DNA of 46,018 nucleotides. Origin: Desulfamplus sp. (lineage in GTDB: Bacteria > Desulfobacterota > Desulfobacteria > Desulfobacterales > Desulfobacteraceae). Shown piece after piece: positions 25,991-35,003 of the stretch. Every line of letters begins with the position of its first letter. Position 1 is the first letter of the stretch. The stretch spans positions 1-46,018 of the forward strand of contig JADFZO010000015.1 in the NCBI GenBank assembly GCA_015232465.1, in the 5' to 3' direction. The translations under genes were made by a program, and so were the position numbers. The notes beneath the pieces were generated by a model, which saw only the letters and a program-made list of their open reading frames with translations, made no database searches and was not told where the DNA came from.

Positions 25991-26899
25991 TTATATTGAA
26001 ATTTTAGGATTTTGCATTGTTCCAGTTATCTTAAATGGGATTCCATTTTTTTTAGAGCCATATAATAGCTTACCCAAAGATTTTATACCCCCGCCTGATG
26101 TTAATCCTGCAACCAAAGATGTTATACGGGCTGAATTTGGCTCAAACTCCCCCTTTAAATCAAGCTGGCTCATCTCTTTAGTGGTTTTAAGGTTAATGTT
26201 GCCGTTTAATCTGATTTTAATATCATTGCCCTGTGCATTTAAATTAGCCACACTCAAAATATTTTGCTCTTTACTCCACTCAATATCGACTTTAGTAAAA
26301 TTTAACTCCTCAATTCCCATCTGCTTTAAAATTATGTTCTCTGAGGTTAATCGGCATTGATCAAGCTCAACAACTCCGTTTCCACTGCCAAAACTATTTT
26401 GAACATCTGTTTTATAGTTGATGCTACCATTCATAATAAATGAGGCAAGAATATCAATATTTTGCACAGCCTGTTTTAAATTTTTTATCTCAAGGTTGGA
26501 AAAATTCAAATTAAGAGATGTGTTGTATTTTTCCGATTTTTCAATCTTTTGAAGTGCAAATTTAACCTCTCCATCAATTTTGCCTCCATAACCTTTAGCA
26601 TCTATATCAAGCTTTTTTTCATCTTTATAGAGCGATAAAATCTCTGGATATATAAAGATTGACTCCATCTCTATCTTGTTGTTGCCACCATTAAGAATAA
26701 CTGATGTATTTATAGCTTTTAAGCCAATTGGAAACAATAGTTCAACAGCCTTAATATCGATCCGCGTCCCTTGTAATCTGCTATTTAACCTATCAGATAT
26801 AATATTTGCTGCCTTTTGCTTTGGAAAAAGTACGATAAAAAACACGATAAAAGCCATAAATCCATAAATGGCATATAAAAAAAGATGTTTAAATTTCAT
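25991..26899 (-). CDS. gspN: Type II secretion system protein GspN
   Basis: 302 residues from the ATG at 26899 (MKFKHLFLYAIYGFMAF), 4 bases after the gspM stop; a frame open to 26938 would overlap gspM and is less likely. One N-terminal membrane helix (about 6-28) is followed by a periplasmic region with the beta-rich AsmA-like repeats expected of GspN, including LLFPIGLKAINTSVIL and NLNAQGNDIKIRLNGNI. GspN is an inner-membrane accessory protein of the type II secretion system with an unclear role. Together with gspM it is detached from gspK and gspL, which lie 15 kb away on the opposite strand. Confidence 0.85.
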   Translation of the reverse strand: MKFKHLFLYAIYGFMAFIVFFIVLFPKQKAANIISDRLNSRLQGTRIDIKAVELLFPIGLKAINTSVILNGGNNKIEMESIFIYPEILSLYKDEKKLDIDAKGYGGKIDGEVKFALQKIEKSEKYNTSLNLNFSNLEIKNLKQAVQNIDILASFIMNGSINYKTDVQNSFGSGNGVVELDQCRLTSENIILKQMGIEELNFTKVDIEWSKEQNILSVANLNAQGNDIKIRLNGNINLKTTKEMSQLDLKGEFEPNSARITSLVAGLTSGGGIKSLGKLLYGSKKNGIPFKITGTMQNPKISI

Positions 26900-26903
26900 G
26901 GCT

Positions 26904-27443
26904 TTAACCTTTTGATAAAATGATGGTCTCTGTCTCAACTATTGCACTTAGCTTTTTTTTGTCTGAAGCCTTTGAGATAGATAGTGATGAGATGCGGACA
27001 AGGTTATCAGAACTCTCTATTTTATAGATAAAATCAACGATCTGCTTTATCACAACATCATCTAATTTTACCTTTACAATTGAAAATTGGGTATCCCCGC
27101 TCTCTGACTTTCTTGTTGCAGGCTTCATGTAGGCAACATTATCTTTAACACTGCTCTCTTGTGCCAACCTATCTATGAACGAAAATAGGGTAAAAGATTT
27201 ATCTCGCCTCATAGTCAAATTTATCTCGTCCATAACTGATCTTTTTATCGCTTCATAATCTTGTGAAAGCTCTAACATCTCTTTTAATGCCTCTTTCTTG
27301 GCATTAAGCTGACTTTCAAGGGATTTTCGTCTATCTACTGCTGGGAAAAAGATAAAATGGGCAATTATAAATAGTAGGATTGCTATAAAAGCCGATAACA
27401 CCATATTTTGTTCGCGACGGGAGAGGGCTGATAACATCTTCAT
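26904..27443 (-). CDS. gspM: Type II secretion system protein GspM
   Basis: 179 residues. It has the GspM plan: a short cytoplasmic N terminus with SRREQNMVL, one membrane helix (about 15-35), a periplasmic coiled coil (about 38-75) and a small ferredoxin-like C-terminal domain. GspM binds GspL and stabilises the inner-membrane assembly platform. The assignment rests on topology, on the start motif and on the adjacent gspN. The upstream gene on this strand is ilvC-side intergenic sequence, so no other gsp gene precedes it here. Confidence 0.8.
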   Translation of the reverse strand: MKMLSALSRREQNMVLSAFIAILLFIIAHFIFFPAVDRRKSLESQLNAKKEALKEMLELSQDYEAIKRSVMDEINLTMRRDKSFTLFSFIDRLAQESSVKDNVAYMKPATRKSESGDTQFSIVKVKLDDVVIKQIVDFIYKIESSDNLVRISSLSISKASDKKKLSAIVETETIILSKG

Positions 27444-27483
27444 AAGTAGCGTTTTTTGCTCGAAAATTGAGTTCTAAGGATTT

Positions 27484-27521
27484 TTAAAAAAAGCCCTGAA
27501 AACAAGATAGATTGCAGGGCT
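27484..27521 (-). terminator. Rho-independent terminator after ilvC
   Basis: On the minus strand AGCCCTG (27515-27521) pairs with CAGGGCT (27492-27498) and is followed by a run of seven T. It lies just after the ilvC stop and separates ilvC from gspM. Confidence 0.8.
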
Positions 27522-27558
27522 AAAAACAGATAAAATTTATTCTAATTGTTTTAAAATA

Positions 27559-29031
27559 TTACAAAATTGGTTTCATAGCACTCATGTAGGAGCGAAGCTC
27601 TCTGCCTACCATCTCAACAACAGTGTAGCGGATAGCCTCATTAACCTCTATCAGCTCTATATTATCGACACTTGTATCTTTAAGATCAAGCCCTTTGCCT
27701 ATAACATCAGAGTCAATTGTCTTCATAAACTCCTTTAAAATAGGCAGAGCCTTTTGTGTAAAGAGATAGCAGCCATATTCAGCAGTATCAGATATAACAA
27801 CATTCATCTCATAGAGCTTTCTTCTTGCAATTGTGTTTGCAATCAAAGGGACTTCGTGCAAAGACTCATAATAGGCTGACTCCTCTTTAATTCCAGCAGC
27901 AACCATAGTGTCAAATGCAAGCTCAACCCCAGCTTTGACCATTGCTACCATCAAAATTGCATTATCAAAATACTCCTGCTCAGGAATATAGGCATCAGTG
28001 CCAAGAGATTTTTCAAATGGGGTTTCAGCAGTTTCAGCACGCCATTTTAAGAGGTTTGCATCTCCATTATCCCAATCCTCCATCATGGTACGCGAAAATT
28101 CCCCAGACATAATATCGTCCATGTGCTTTTCAAACAGAGGCTTTAAAATTACCTTTATCTCCTCAGCAATTGTAAAAGCGATGATCTTAGCAGGGTTAGA
28201 GAGTCTATCCATCATATTTGTAATTCCGCCATGCTTTAGAGCCTCTGTGATTGTCTCCCAGCCATACTGAATCAGCTTTGAGGCATATCCAGAGTCGATC
28301 CCCTTTTCTATCATCTTATCGTAAGATAGAAGTGAGCCAACCTGTAACATACCACACAAAATTGTCTGCTCACCCATAAGATCAGATTTAACCTCAGCTA
28401 TAAAAGATGACTCAAGCACGCCAGCCCTATCTCCGCCAGTTCCAGCACAGTATGCTTTTGCAATCTCTAAGCCATAACCATGCGGGTCATTTTCACCATG
28501 AACAGCAATAAGGGTTGGCACGCCAAATCCCCTTTTATACTCTTCACGCACCTCAGTTCCGGGTGATTTTGGGGCAACCATGATAACTGTTAAATCATCA
28601 CGAACCTTCATACCCTCTTCAACAATGTTAAATCCATGACAGTATGCTAAACATGCGTTTTTTTTCATAAAAGGCATGATAGCAGATACAACTCCTGTGT
28701 GCTGCTTATCTGGCGTTACGTTAATCACAAGATCAGCAGTTGGGATCATCTCTTTATATCCACCAACCTGAAAACTGTTCTCTGTGGCATTTCTCCACGA
28801 TTTACGCTTCTCCTCAATTGCAGAGTCCCTTAATGCGTATGATATATCAAGCCCGCTATCTCTTAAGTTTAGCCCCTGATTAAGCCCTTGAGCACCACAA
28901 CCTACAATCACAATTTTTTTACCAATTAGAGCCTCAACACCATCAAATTCAGATGGATCCATAAAACGGCACTTGCCAAGCTCTTCAAGCTCTCTTCTAA
29001 AGGGTAGAGAGTTAAAGTAGTTCTGACCCAT
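27559..29031 (-). CDS. ilvC: Ketol-acid reductoisomerase, class II
   Basis: IlvC converts acetolactate and acetohydroxybutyrate to dihydroxy acids with NADPH and Mg2+ in valine and isoleucine synthesis. The 490-residue length and the E. coli-like sequence mark the long class II form with a duplicated knotted C-terminal domain. Visible are [58 protein letters not shown] and [20 protein letters not shown]. The short class I form (about 340 residues) is the more usual one in many bacteria. No ilvB or ilvN is near. The divergent gene upstream is the adenylate cyclase. Confidence 0.97.
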   Translation of the reverse strand: MGQNYFNSLPFRRELEELGKCRFMDPSEFDGVEALIGKKIVIVGCGAQGLNQGLNLRDSGLDISYALRDSAIEEKRKSWRNATENSFQVGGYKEMIPTADLVINVTPDKQHTGVVSAIMPFMKKNACLAYCHGFNIVEEGMKVRDDLTVIMVAPKSPGTEVREEYKRGFGVPTLIAVHGENDPHGYGLEIAKAYCAGTGGDRAGVLESSFIAEVKSDLMGEQTILCGMLQVGSLLSYDKMIEKGIDSGYASKLIQYGWETITEALKHGGITNMMDRLSNPAKIIAFTIAEEIKVILKPLFEKHMDDIMSGEFSRTMMEDWDNGDANLLKWRAETAETPFEKSLGTDAYIPEQEYFDNAILMVAMVKAGVELAFDTMVAAGIKEESAYYESLHEVPLIANTIARRKLYEMNVVISDTAEYGCYLFTQKALPILKEFMKTIDSDVIGKGLDLKDTSVDNIELIEVNEAIRYTVVEMVGRELRSYMSAMKPIL

Positions 29032-29152
29032 TTTTTTTATTCTCCTAAGTAATTATTTAAATTTTAATTTAAAAAGATTTAGATAAAATCATCTATTTTT
29101 CCATAATCTTTTTAATATAGTTATTTTGGTGCATGAAATAATATTTTTATTG

Positions 29153-29180
29153 TTGCGTCAAGTGAATTAATTGATATATC
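29153..29180 (+). promoter_or_regulatory. Possible promoter of the adenylate cyclase operon
   Basis: TTGCGT (29153-29158) and TATATC (29175-29180) are separated by 16 bases, upstream of the ATG at 29258. The match is partial and the leader would be about 70 bases. Confidence 0.3.
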
Positions 29181-29257
29181 GTGATGCCAATTTAAGAGAG
29201 CTACACGCTTGTAACTTAATTACCACTTAAAAACTTGATAATTAAAGTGATCGCAAG

Positions 29258-32200
29258 ATGGATTCTGGTACATTTGAAAGAGATTGGAGTCGTGCTGATG
29301 TTAATCAGCAGGTTGAGTGGCTCTCAAACGCCCTTGATATGCCTGTTACTGATGCCATAAAAGCTGTAATGATGGGTCTTAGCTCGTTTCATCTATCTGT
29401 AAGAAACAGAGCAAAACAGGTTCTTCAAAAGTTGCAGGAGAGGATAAAGCATAGCCTTCAATCAGATGATAAAAAAAATGGGCTTTTTGCCTCAGCACTA
29501 CTGTCGGTTCATGTTTATAGAGCTATTCACAAAAACATTGCAGAGGCTGATCTTAAACTATATCTGCAGATTCTGCTTGAATCGCAAGGAAGAGGAGCCT
29601 TTTATGCTTGGAAACTTTGCCAAAGTAAGATGTTTTCAATGCAGCTCATCACCACTATTTTAAACTCCCTTAATGAACCATGCCGCCTTATATTAACAAA
29701 TCAATACCTTGCATCTGCCCCCTCTATTAGAAGAGAGTATGCAGAGCCATTTGTCAAAATTCTTAGGGAGATCAAAGGGCAACGGGCAGTTATAAAGTTT
29801 TATGCTTATCTATTTGATATGGATATTGCTGCTGATATTTTTCTTGAGAACATAAAACCATCTCTTAGAAACTGCTACAATCCTAATAATCTTGGTGATC
29901 CAGATACCATAATTGCAAAGTATTTTGATAACCAAGAAGAGTCAGACAGTGAAAGGGCAGATGCCCTAAAAGCATTGGCAATGCTTATGCCTGCTATTAA
30001 CCCATCTAAACTTTTAAGTGTAATAAAAAATGATAGATCAAATCTTGTTAAAAAGGTGGCTTTTAAGGTTATTGAACGCTCTTATGTTGGAACATACTCA
30101 GTCTTAACAGATACAATTATGGATACTATCTGTAAACAGCCATCTGGAGATATAAAATTTAACCTTTCTGAATCAATGGAGATATTTAAAGCTGCTGTTA
30201 TATCGCGTCAAATTGATGTTAAAGGGGCATCTTTAGATAGGTTAATATTTAGTATAAAAAGCGAACTGCCTGATCTTATGCCTCTTATATTAGATGAGCT
30301 TACATCTTTTTCGCGATTAGCCTTCTGCTTTCTTCAAGATATGGCTGAAGAGCCAACTGGTACACTTTTTAAAAATAGCCAAATTGAACATGCTCTTATT
30401 TGTGGTGTTATCAGAAAAAGACCAGAGAGGGTCTTAAAAATATGTGAGAGCTACATAGATAGCCCTGATCCTAAAATTAAAGCAGCTTTATCTAAACTTA
30501 TCTCAAAGATAAATAGCTTGATTTCAGAGGAGAAAAATGAGTTAAAGCGTCAATTTGATCAGCTAATATTAGATGCAAAACCAGTAGAGATAAAAAAGGA
30601 GAAATCTGGTTTTTTTAAAAATCTTTTTACAGCAACCTTAGAGAAAAAAATAGCCCGTTTAAAGTCTCCAGCATCAGTTGATGTAGTTGATTTTACAGGC
30701 GATCTGATTGAGGATGTTGATCTATCCTCATCAACTTTTTTATCACCAGCAATATTTACTGGCTCTATAATACGCGATGTTGATCTATCACTATCAAAAT
30801 TTGAAAAGTGCTCATTTAACAAGACATTTTTTTATAATGTTAAGATGAATGGCACTACATTTGTGAACATATCATTTGAACATGCTGTTTTTATTGATGT
30901 TGTCTCTGATGGTGCTAAGTTTTGCGGCTGTAATTTTACAGGGGCATCATTTTTAAACAGTAGCTTTAAATCTGCTGATATGGCTGAGGCTATATTTGTT
31001 GGGTCTAAAATTGTTAAAACTGCATTTTCAGAGACAGATCTCTCTGATGCAAATTTTGTTGGTTCACAGATAACTATGGTTACCTTTTCAGATAGTAAAC
31101 TTGAAAAGACAGACTTTTCAGGAGCTACTGGTAAATTTTGCCGTTTTTCAATGCACACACTTTCAAGGGCAGCAATCGAGGATTCTGATCTATTTTCAAG
31201 AATCATTGAGTTATCTTACAGAGATATTGGCGATGAGATGGATGTAATATCTCAAGATAGCTCTTTAATGAATGAGATACGAATGCTTCTTTTTACAGAG
31301 CTTATCCAGCATGGAAAGAGCATGTTTTTGATTAAAAATAGGTATGCAATTTTAGCAGCGTTTGATCTGTTTCAAGCAGAGCAGGCTGATCTTTTTGAGC
31401 TTGTTCCTCTATTGTTGCATGAAAATATTGATCTTTACACCCCATCAAATAGAAGTGCTGCACTTGCAAAAGTTATTGAAGTTGAAGGTCTATTTAGATC
31501 AGATGGTAAACCAGCAACAATCCAAGATGGCGATTTTCCTAACGGAATTGCTGGCTATTTGCCAAATGGAGAGACTCAGAGAATTTGCAAAAAATATTTT
31601 GAAAAAAGGTACCTCAATAAAGATGGTATGGTCTTTATTGAGAGACCATTTTGTTACATAGAGGCTCTTTTTACTATGGGCAGCATTGGCTCAATAGCAC
31701 ACACTTCTGGCTCTGATATTGACTACTGGGTCTGTATCCGTGAAGAGCTATTTGATCACGATAAGCTCTTAATGTTTCGTAAAAAACTTGATGTAATTGA
31801 AAGGTGGGCTAAAGATGAGTTTAAGACAGAGATTCACTTTTTTATTGTTGATATTGAAAAGGCAAAAAGATCAGATTTTGGAGGTTCAGATAGCGAAAGT
31901 TCAGGCTCTGCTCAAGGTAGGCTCCTTAAAGAGGAGTTTTACAGAACAATGATCTATGTAGCTGGAAAGCTACCATTTTGGGGAACTCTTCCAGTAAATG
32001 TTAGTAAAAACTACTATTATGATATGTTTATTCGTGTCTGCCCATCTCCTACAAAGGGGCGGTTTATAGATTTTGGAGATATTCACGATATTCCAACTGG
32101 AGAGTATTTTGGTGCTTCAGTCTGGCAGATGTTTAAGTATCTTAAAAGCCCATTTAAATCTGTTTTAAAGATGGGGCTTCTTGAGAAGTATATTTATGAG

Positions 32201-33292
32201 AAAAAGAAAAATAGAACTCTTTTGTGCAATGAGTTTAAAAATGAGTGGATGAACCCAGGTTTAGCCTTTGATCTAACCAAATCTGACCCATACTATCTTT
32301 TGCTTAACAGCCTTATTGATTACTATAAAAAGATTGATGATAGACACCCCTTTGCAAAGTTTGTCCAATCTTGCTTCTTTTCTAAGGTTGGTATCTCTGA
32401 TGAAAAAGAGCTACAAAAGAGTGCATTTGGGATAAATGCGATTTTAATAAAAAAATGTATGCAGGAGTGGGGGTGGACAAGCCAAGAGGTCTTTGATGCT
32501 GGTGATGTTAAGCATTGGTCTTATGAGAAGATAGCCAGCGAGAGCGTTAAGATAAGGCAATATATGGTTCAGACCTACAAGCAGTGCAGAAGGATTTGGA
32601 CATCAGTTGACTCATCTTATGAGCACGGCTCTCTTTTAACCCCAAGAGATAGAACTATCTTAGGACGCAAGATGGTTGTTCAGTTTAGCATGGATCAAAA
32701 ACAGAAGGTTGAGACCCTGCTGCTTGTATCAAAGAGTGGACTCTCTAAGGGGCTTAGCTTAGGATACAGCGATGATGGAAAGAGCAATTTAAAGTGGCTA
32801 TTGATGCACAAATGGAAAGACAAAAAGATTGGGGTTGAAAAAAATGAGATGCTAAAAAGGGCTGCCTCTATTGAGGAGCTTGGGGCGTGGCTGATACACA
32901 ATCAGATTTATGAGCTTGATAACCATATAAAACTTGATCCAAATCCAACCTTTGTTCGCTCTAACGATATTAAGATGCTCTTTGAGTCAATGTATGGCTT
33001 TTTTGCTAAAGAGGTGAAGCAAGAGATCACCAACGATGAACTCTGCTCAAAGAGCATAATTACCTCAATGTTTATATCAATCAATCTAACTGCCCAAAAA
33101 GATTCAAAAATGATAACTGAGTGGAGCGTTATCTACCGAAACAGTTGGGGAGAGATGTTCTGCCATCTTTTTACTGACGCTGTTGGGCTAAAGACATATT
33201 TTGATCTTCAAAACAGAGTCCAAAGGGAGCTTCAACTATCTAACATGCCAGATAAATTAAAGATATTTTCATGCTCACAGCTAAAATCATAA
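29258..33292 (+). CDS. Class I adenylate cyclase with HEAT-like and pentapeptide-like N-terminal extensions
   Basis: 1344 residues. The catalytic part resembles E. coli CyaA (class I): GSIGSIAHTSGSDIDYWVC with GS at 808-809 and metal-binding Asp820 and Asp822, then ERWAKDEFKTEIHFFIVD, GRLLKEEFYRT, IPTGEYFGASVWQMFKYLKS, CMQEWGWTSQEV and VIYRNSWGEMFCHLF near the end. The protein stops shortly after a point equivalent to about residue 655 of E. coli CyaA, so the C-terminal regulatory region is missing. The N-terminal 430 residues are helical with HEAT-like character. About 470-640 is a run of pentapeptide-like repeats (DLSSSTFLSPAIFTGSIIRD and similar). It makes cAMP from ATP in the cytoplasm. 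The PilZ gene follows after 17 bases. Confidence 0.88.
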   Translation: MDSGTFERDWSRADVNQQVEWLSNALDMPVTDAIKAVMMGLSSFHLSVRNRAKQVLQKLQERIKHSLQSDDKKNGLFASALLSVHVYRAIHKNIAEADLKLYLQILLESQGRGAFYAWKLCQSKMFSMQLITTILNSLNEPCRLILTNQYLASAPSIRREYAEPFVKILREIKGQRAVIKFYAYLFDMDIAADIFLENIKPSLRNCYNPNNLGDPDTIIAKYFDNQEESDSERADALKALAMLMPAINPSKLLSVIKNDRSNLVKKVAFKVIERSYVGTYSVLTDTIMDTICKQPSGDIKFNLSESMEIFKAAVISRQIDVKGASLDRLIFSIKSELPDLMPLILDELTSFSRLAFCFLQDMAEEPTGTLFKNSQIEHALICGVIRKRPERVLKICESYIDSPDPKIKAALSKLISKINSLISEEKNELKRQFDQLILDAKPVEIKKEKSGFFKNLFTATLEKKIARLKSPASVDVVDFTGDLIEDVDLSSSTFLSPAIFTGSIIRDVDLSLSKFEKCSFNKTFFYNVKMNGTTFVNISFEHAVFIDVVSDGAKFCGCNFTGASFLNSSFKSADMAEAIFVGSKIVKTAFSETDLSDANFVGSQITMVTFSDSKLEKTDFSGATGKFCRFSMHTLSRAAIEDSDLFSRIIELSYRDIGDEMDVISQDSSLMNEIRMLLFTELIQHGKSMFLIKNRYAILAAFDLFQAEQADLFELVPLLLHENIDLYTPSNRSAALAKVIEVEGLFRSDGKPATIQDGDFPNGIAGYLPNGETQRICKKYFEKRYLNKDGMVFIERPFCYIEALFTMGSIGSIAHTSGSDIDYWVCIREELFDHDKLLMFRKKLDVIERWAKDEFKTEIHFFIVDIEKAKRSDFGGSDSESSGSAQGRLLKEEFYRTMIYVAGKLPFWGTLPVNVSKNYYYDMFIRVCPSPTKGRFIDFGDIHDIPTGEYFGASVWQMFKYLKSPFKSVLKMGLLEKYIYEKKKNRTLLCNEFKNEWMNPGLAFDLTKSDPYYLLLNSLIDYYKKIDDRHPFAKFVQSCFFSKVGISDEKELQKSAFGINAILIKKCMQEWGWTSQEVFDAGDVKHWSYEKIASESVKIRQYMVQTYKQCRRIWTSVDSSYEHGSLLTPRDRTILGRKMVVQFSMDQKQKVETLLLVSKSGLSKGLSLGYSDDGKSNLKWLLMHKWKDKKIGVEKNEMLKRAASIEELGAWLIHNQIYELDNHIKLDPNPTFVRSNDIKMLFESMYGFFAKEVKQEITNDELCSKSIITSMFISINLTAQKDSKMITEWSVIYRNSWGEMFCHLFTDAVGLKTYFDLQNRVQRELQLSNMPDKLKIFSCSQLKS

Positions 33293-33309
33293 GAGGTGTA
33301 TCGTAAAAA

Positions 33310-34605
33310 ATGAAGGCTCTTTTTAAACCTATTGCAAACATATTTAAATTAAAAGGTGTAGACAATTCGCCAAAAGATGCAGATTCTGATGCTTTATCTG
33401 ATCAGGAGCAGCAAAATCCAATCCGTCAGATGGCAGATAATGAGATTGCAAAGCGTTATTGCGACACATTTACGGCTGTTGAGTCTGTTCAATCAAAACT
33501 TGATAAACTAATAGAGACAAAAGAGCACATTGCAGAGGATCGATTTGCCTCGTTAAATGAGCAATACAAAACTTTTATAGATAAGCATAAGTCTGGTCTA
33601 AAAAGGTTATTAGATGAGATTGATAGACGGATTGAATCTTTTATTGAGGAGAAAAAAGATGCAGCAGAAAAATTTACTGAGATAAAAAAACAGGTTCAGC
33701 AGGAGGCAAAGCTGCTTGAGGCTGGGGTGATTTCAAAAGAGGATTACGTTGAAAAGGTTAAATCTTTTAAGCCTGAAGAGAGGGAGCATAAAGAGAGATA
33801 CAAGAGCTTTCAAGATCGCATATCCCTTTTAAAGAGTGCAAAAAATAACATATACGCACCAATCTCTGAGCCATCTTCTATTTCAGATAAAGAGGGGGGA
33901 GAAGTCGCTTCAAATAGTGCTCTATCACAAGAAAATGTTGCCCAGCCTGTTAGTAGTGTGCCTCATGTCTATTCAGATAGAGATGTTGATATAAATATTG
34001 GTTGCGGCACAACTCTATCTGTAAAGATTGATGGGATTGCAATACCAATTACAGCAAGTTTTGTAGGGGCTGCCAGATACCAATATCTGATTATTAGCCA
34101 CCCTGCACCATACACAACAGTAAAACCAAAACTTTTTGTTGGTAACATGATTTATATGGAGTCTCTTTTTGATGGCAAGCTATTTAGCTTCTCATCGCCT
34201 ATAATTGAGAACCTTACAAAACCTATTAGAGCTGTTGTGCTTGATTATCCTAAAGAGGTTACAATAAAGGTTATTAGAGAATCTACCAAGGCAAGATGTA
34301 GGCTAACTGCAACTCTGAGCTTTAAGGGGTTGGTCAAAGATGCTATAATCAGCGATATTACTCCAAATAGCTGCCGTATGGAGGTTATATATCAGCCAAC
34401 AGAGAAGAGTTATATTGCAAAATCAGATGATAATGTAACTGTAAGCTCAACTTTTATAGGAGATACAGAGTCTCACACATTTGTTGGTGTTATCAAAAGC
34501 GTAAAGAAAAAGCAGTTTACAGCTCTATATGGTATCCAATTTAACGAGATTTCTGAAGCCTCTAAAAAGGTAATCTCAAATTATATATCAACTCTTGAGC
34601 CATAA
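33310..34605 (+). CDS. Coiled-coil protein with YcgR-like/PilZ domains
   Basis: 431 residues. The N-terminal 185 residues are charged and largely coiled coil. Residues about 225-320 resemble the YcgR N-terminal (PilZN) barrel, and about 325-430 the PilZ barrel. The c-di-GMP motifs are degenerate: RESTKARCRLTATL for the arginine motif and SDITPNSCRM where DxSxxG is expected, so binding is uncertain. It starts 17 bases after the adenylate cyclase stop, so the two are almost certainly one operon, which would link cAMP production to a c-di-GMP-type effector. A brake-like role in motility is one option; no flagellar gene is in the window. Confidence 0.75.
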   Translation: MKALFKPIANIFKLKGVDNSPKDADSDALSDQEQQNPIRQMADNEIAKRYCDTFTAVESVQSKLDKLIETKEHIAEDRFASLNEQYKTFIDKHKSGLKRLLDEIDRRIESFIEEKKDAAEKFTEIKKQVQQEAKLLEAGVISKEDYVEKVKSFKPEEREHKERYKSFQDRISLLKSAKNNIYAPISEPSSISDKEGGEVASNSALSQENVAQPVSSVPHVYSDRDVDINIGCGTTLSVKIDGIAIPITASFVGAARYQYLIISHPAPYTTVKPKLFVGNMIYMESLFDGKLFSFSSPIIENLTKPIRAVVLDYPKEVTIKVIRESTKARCRLTATLSFKGLVKDAIISDITPNSCRMEVIYQPTEKSYIAKSDDNVTVSSTFIGDTESHTFVGVIKSVKKKQFTALYGIQFNEISEASKKVISNYISTLEP

Positions 34606-34643
34606 ATCACTTACCTGCCCATCTTGTATCCTCCTACAATCCA

Positions 34644-34672
34644 TTGACATTTTACACAATAAAGGCTATTGT
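34644..34672 (+). promoter_or_regulatory. Promoter of ptsH-ptsI
   Basis: A consensus -35 TTGACA (34644-34649) is followed after 17 bases by TATTGT (34667-34672). Transcription would start near 34679, giving a leader of about 43 bases before the ptsH TTG. Confidence 0.6.
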
Positions 34673-34721
34673 ATTCAACTAAAAAAATAGGTTGACATAT
34701 TTATATATAAGTTGAAAAAAA

Positions 34722-35003
34722 TTGAATACTAAAATCTGTGAAGTTACAATTAAAAGTTCATTTGGTCTCCATGCAAGACCAGCTGCAATTATTGCAAAAA
34801 TTACCCGCAATGCTGAAGGGTCTGTATGGATAGTTGATGGCGATAACCGAGCTGACGCTTCAAGTGTCATTGATATTCTGACAATTAACGCAAAAAGTGG
34901 TAAGACTCTTATTTTAGAGATTGAGTCAGAAGAAGATGGGCATTTGTTGGGGGTCTTAGCAGACTTTTTTAAATCAGGGTTTGGGGAAAATACCGATGGG
35001 TAA
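34722..35003 (+). CDS. ptsH: HPr phosphocarrier protein
   Basis: 93 residues with the HPr fold. The phosphorylated His17 is in SFGLHARPAAIIAK. Ser48 in ASSVIDIL is in the position of the regulatory serine of HPr kinase/phosphatase targets. HPr takes phosphate from enzyme I and gives it to EIIA proteins. The start is TTG at 34722; no ATG is available before the conserved N terminus and the ribosome binding site is weak. The ptsI start lies within its last codons. No EII component is in the window. Confidence 0.93.
   Translation: MNTKICEVTIKSSFGLHARPAAIIAKITRNAEGSVWIVDGDNRADASSVIDILTINAKSGKTLILEIESEEDGHLLGVLADFFKSGFGENTDG

Noticed and set aside
25932-26360. Open frame of 142 codons on the plus strand
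   Set aside because: It lies antisense to gspN and through its terminator hairpin, with no ribosome binding site or recognisable protein.
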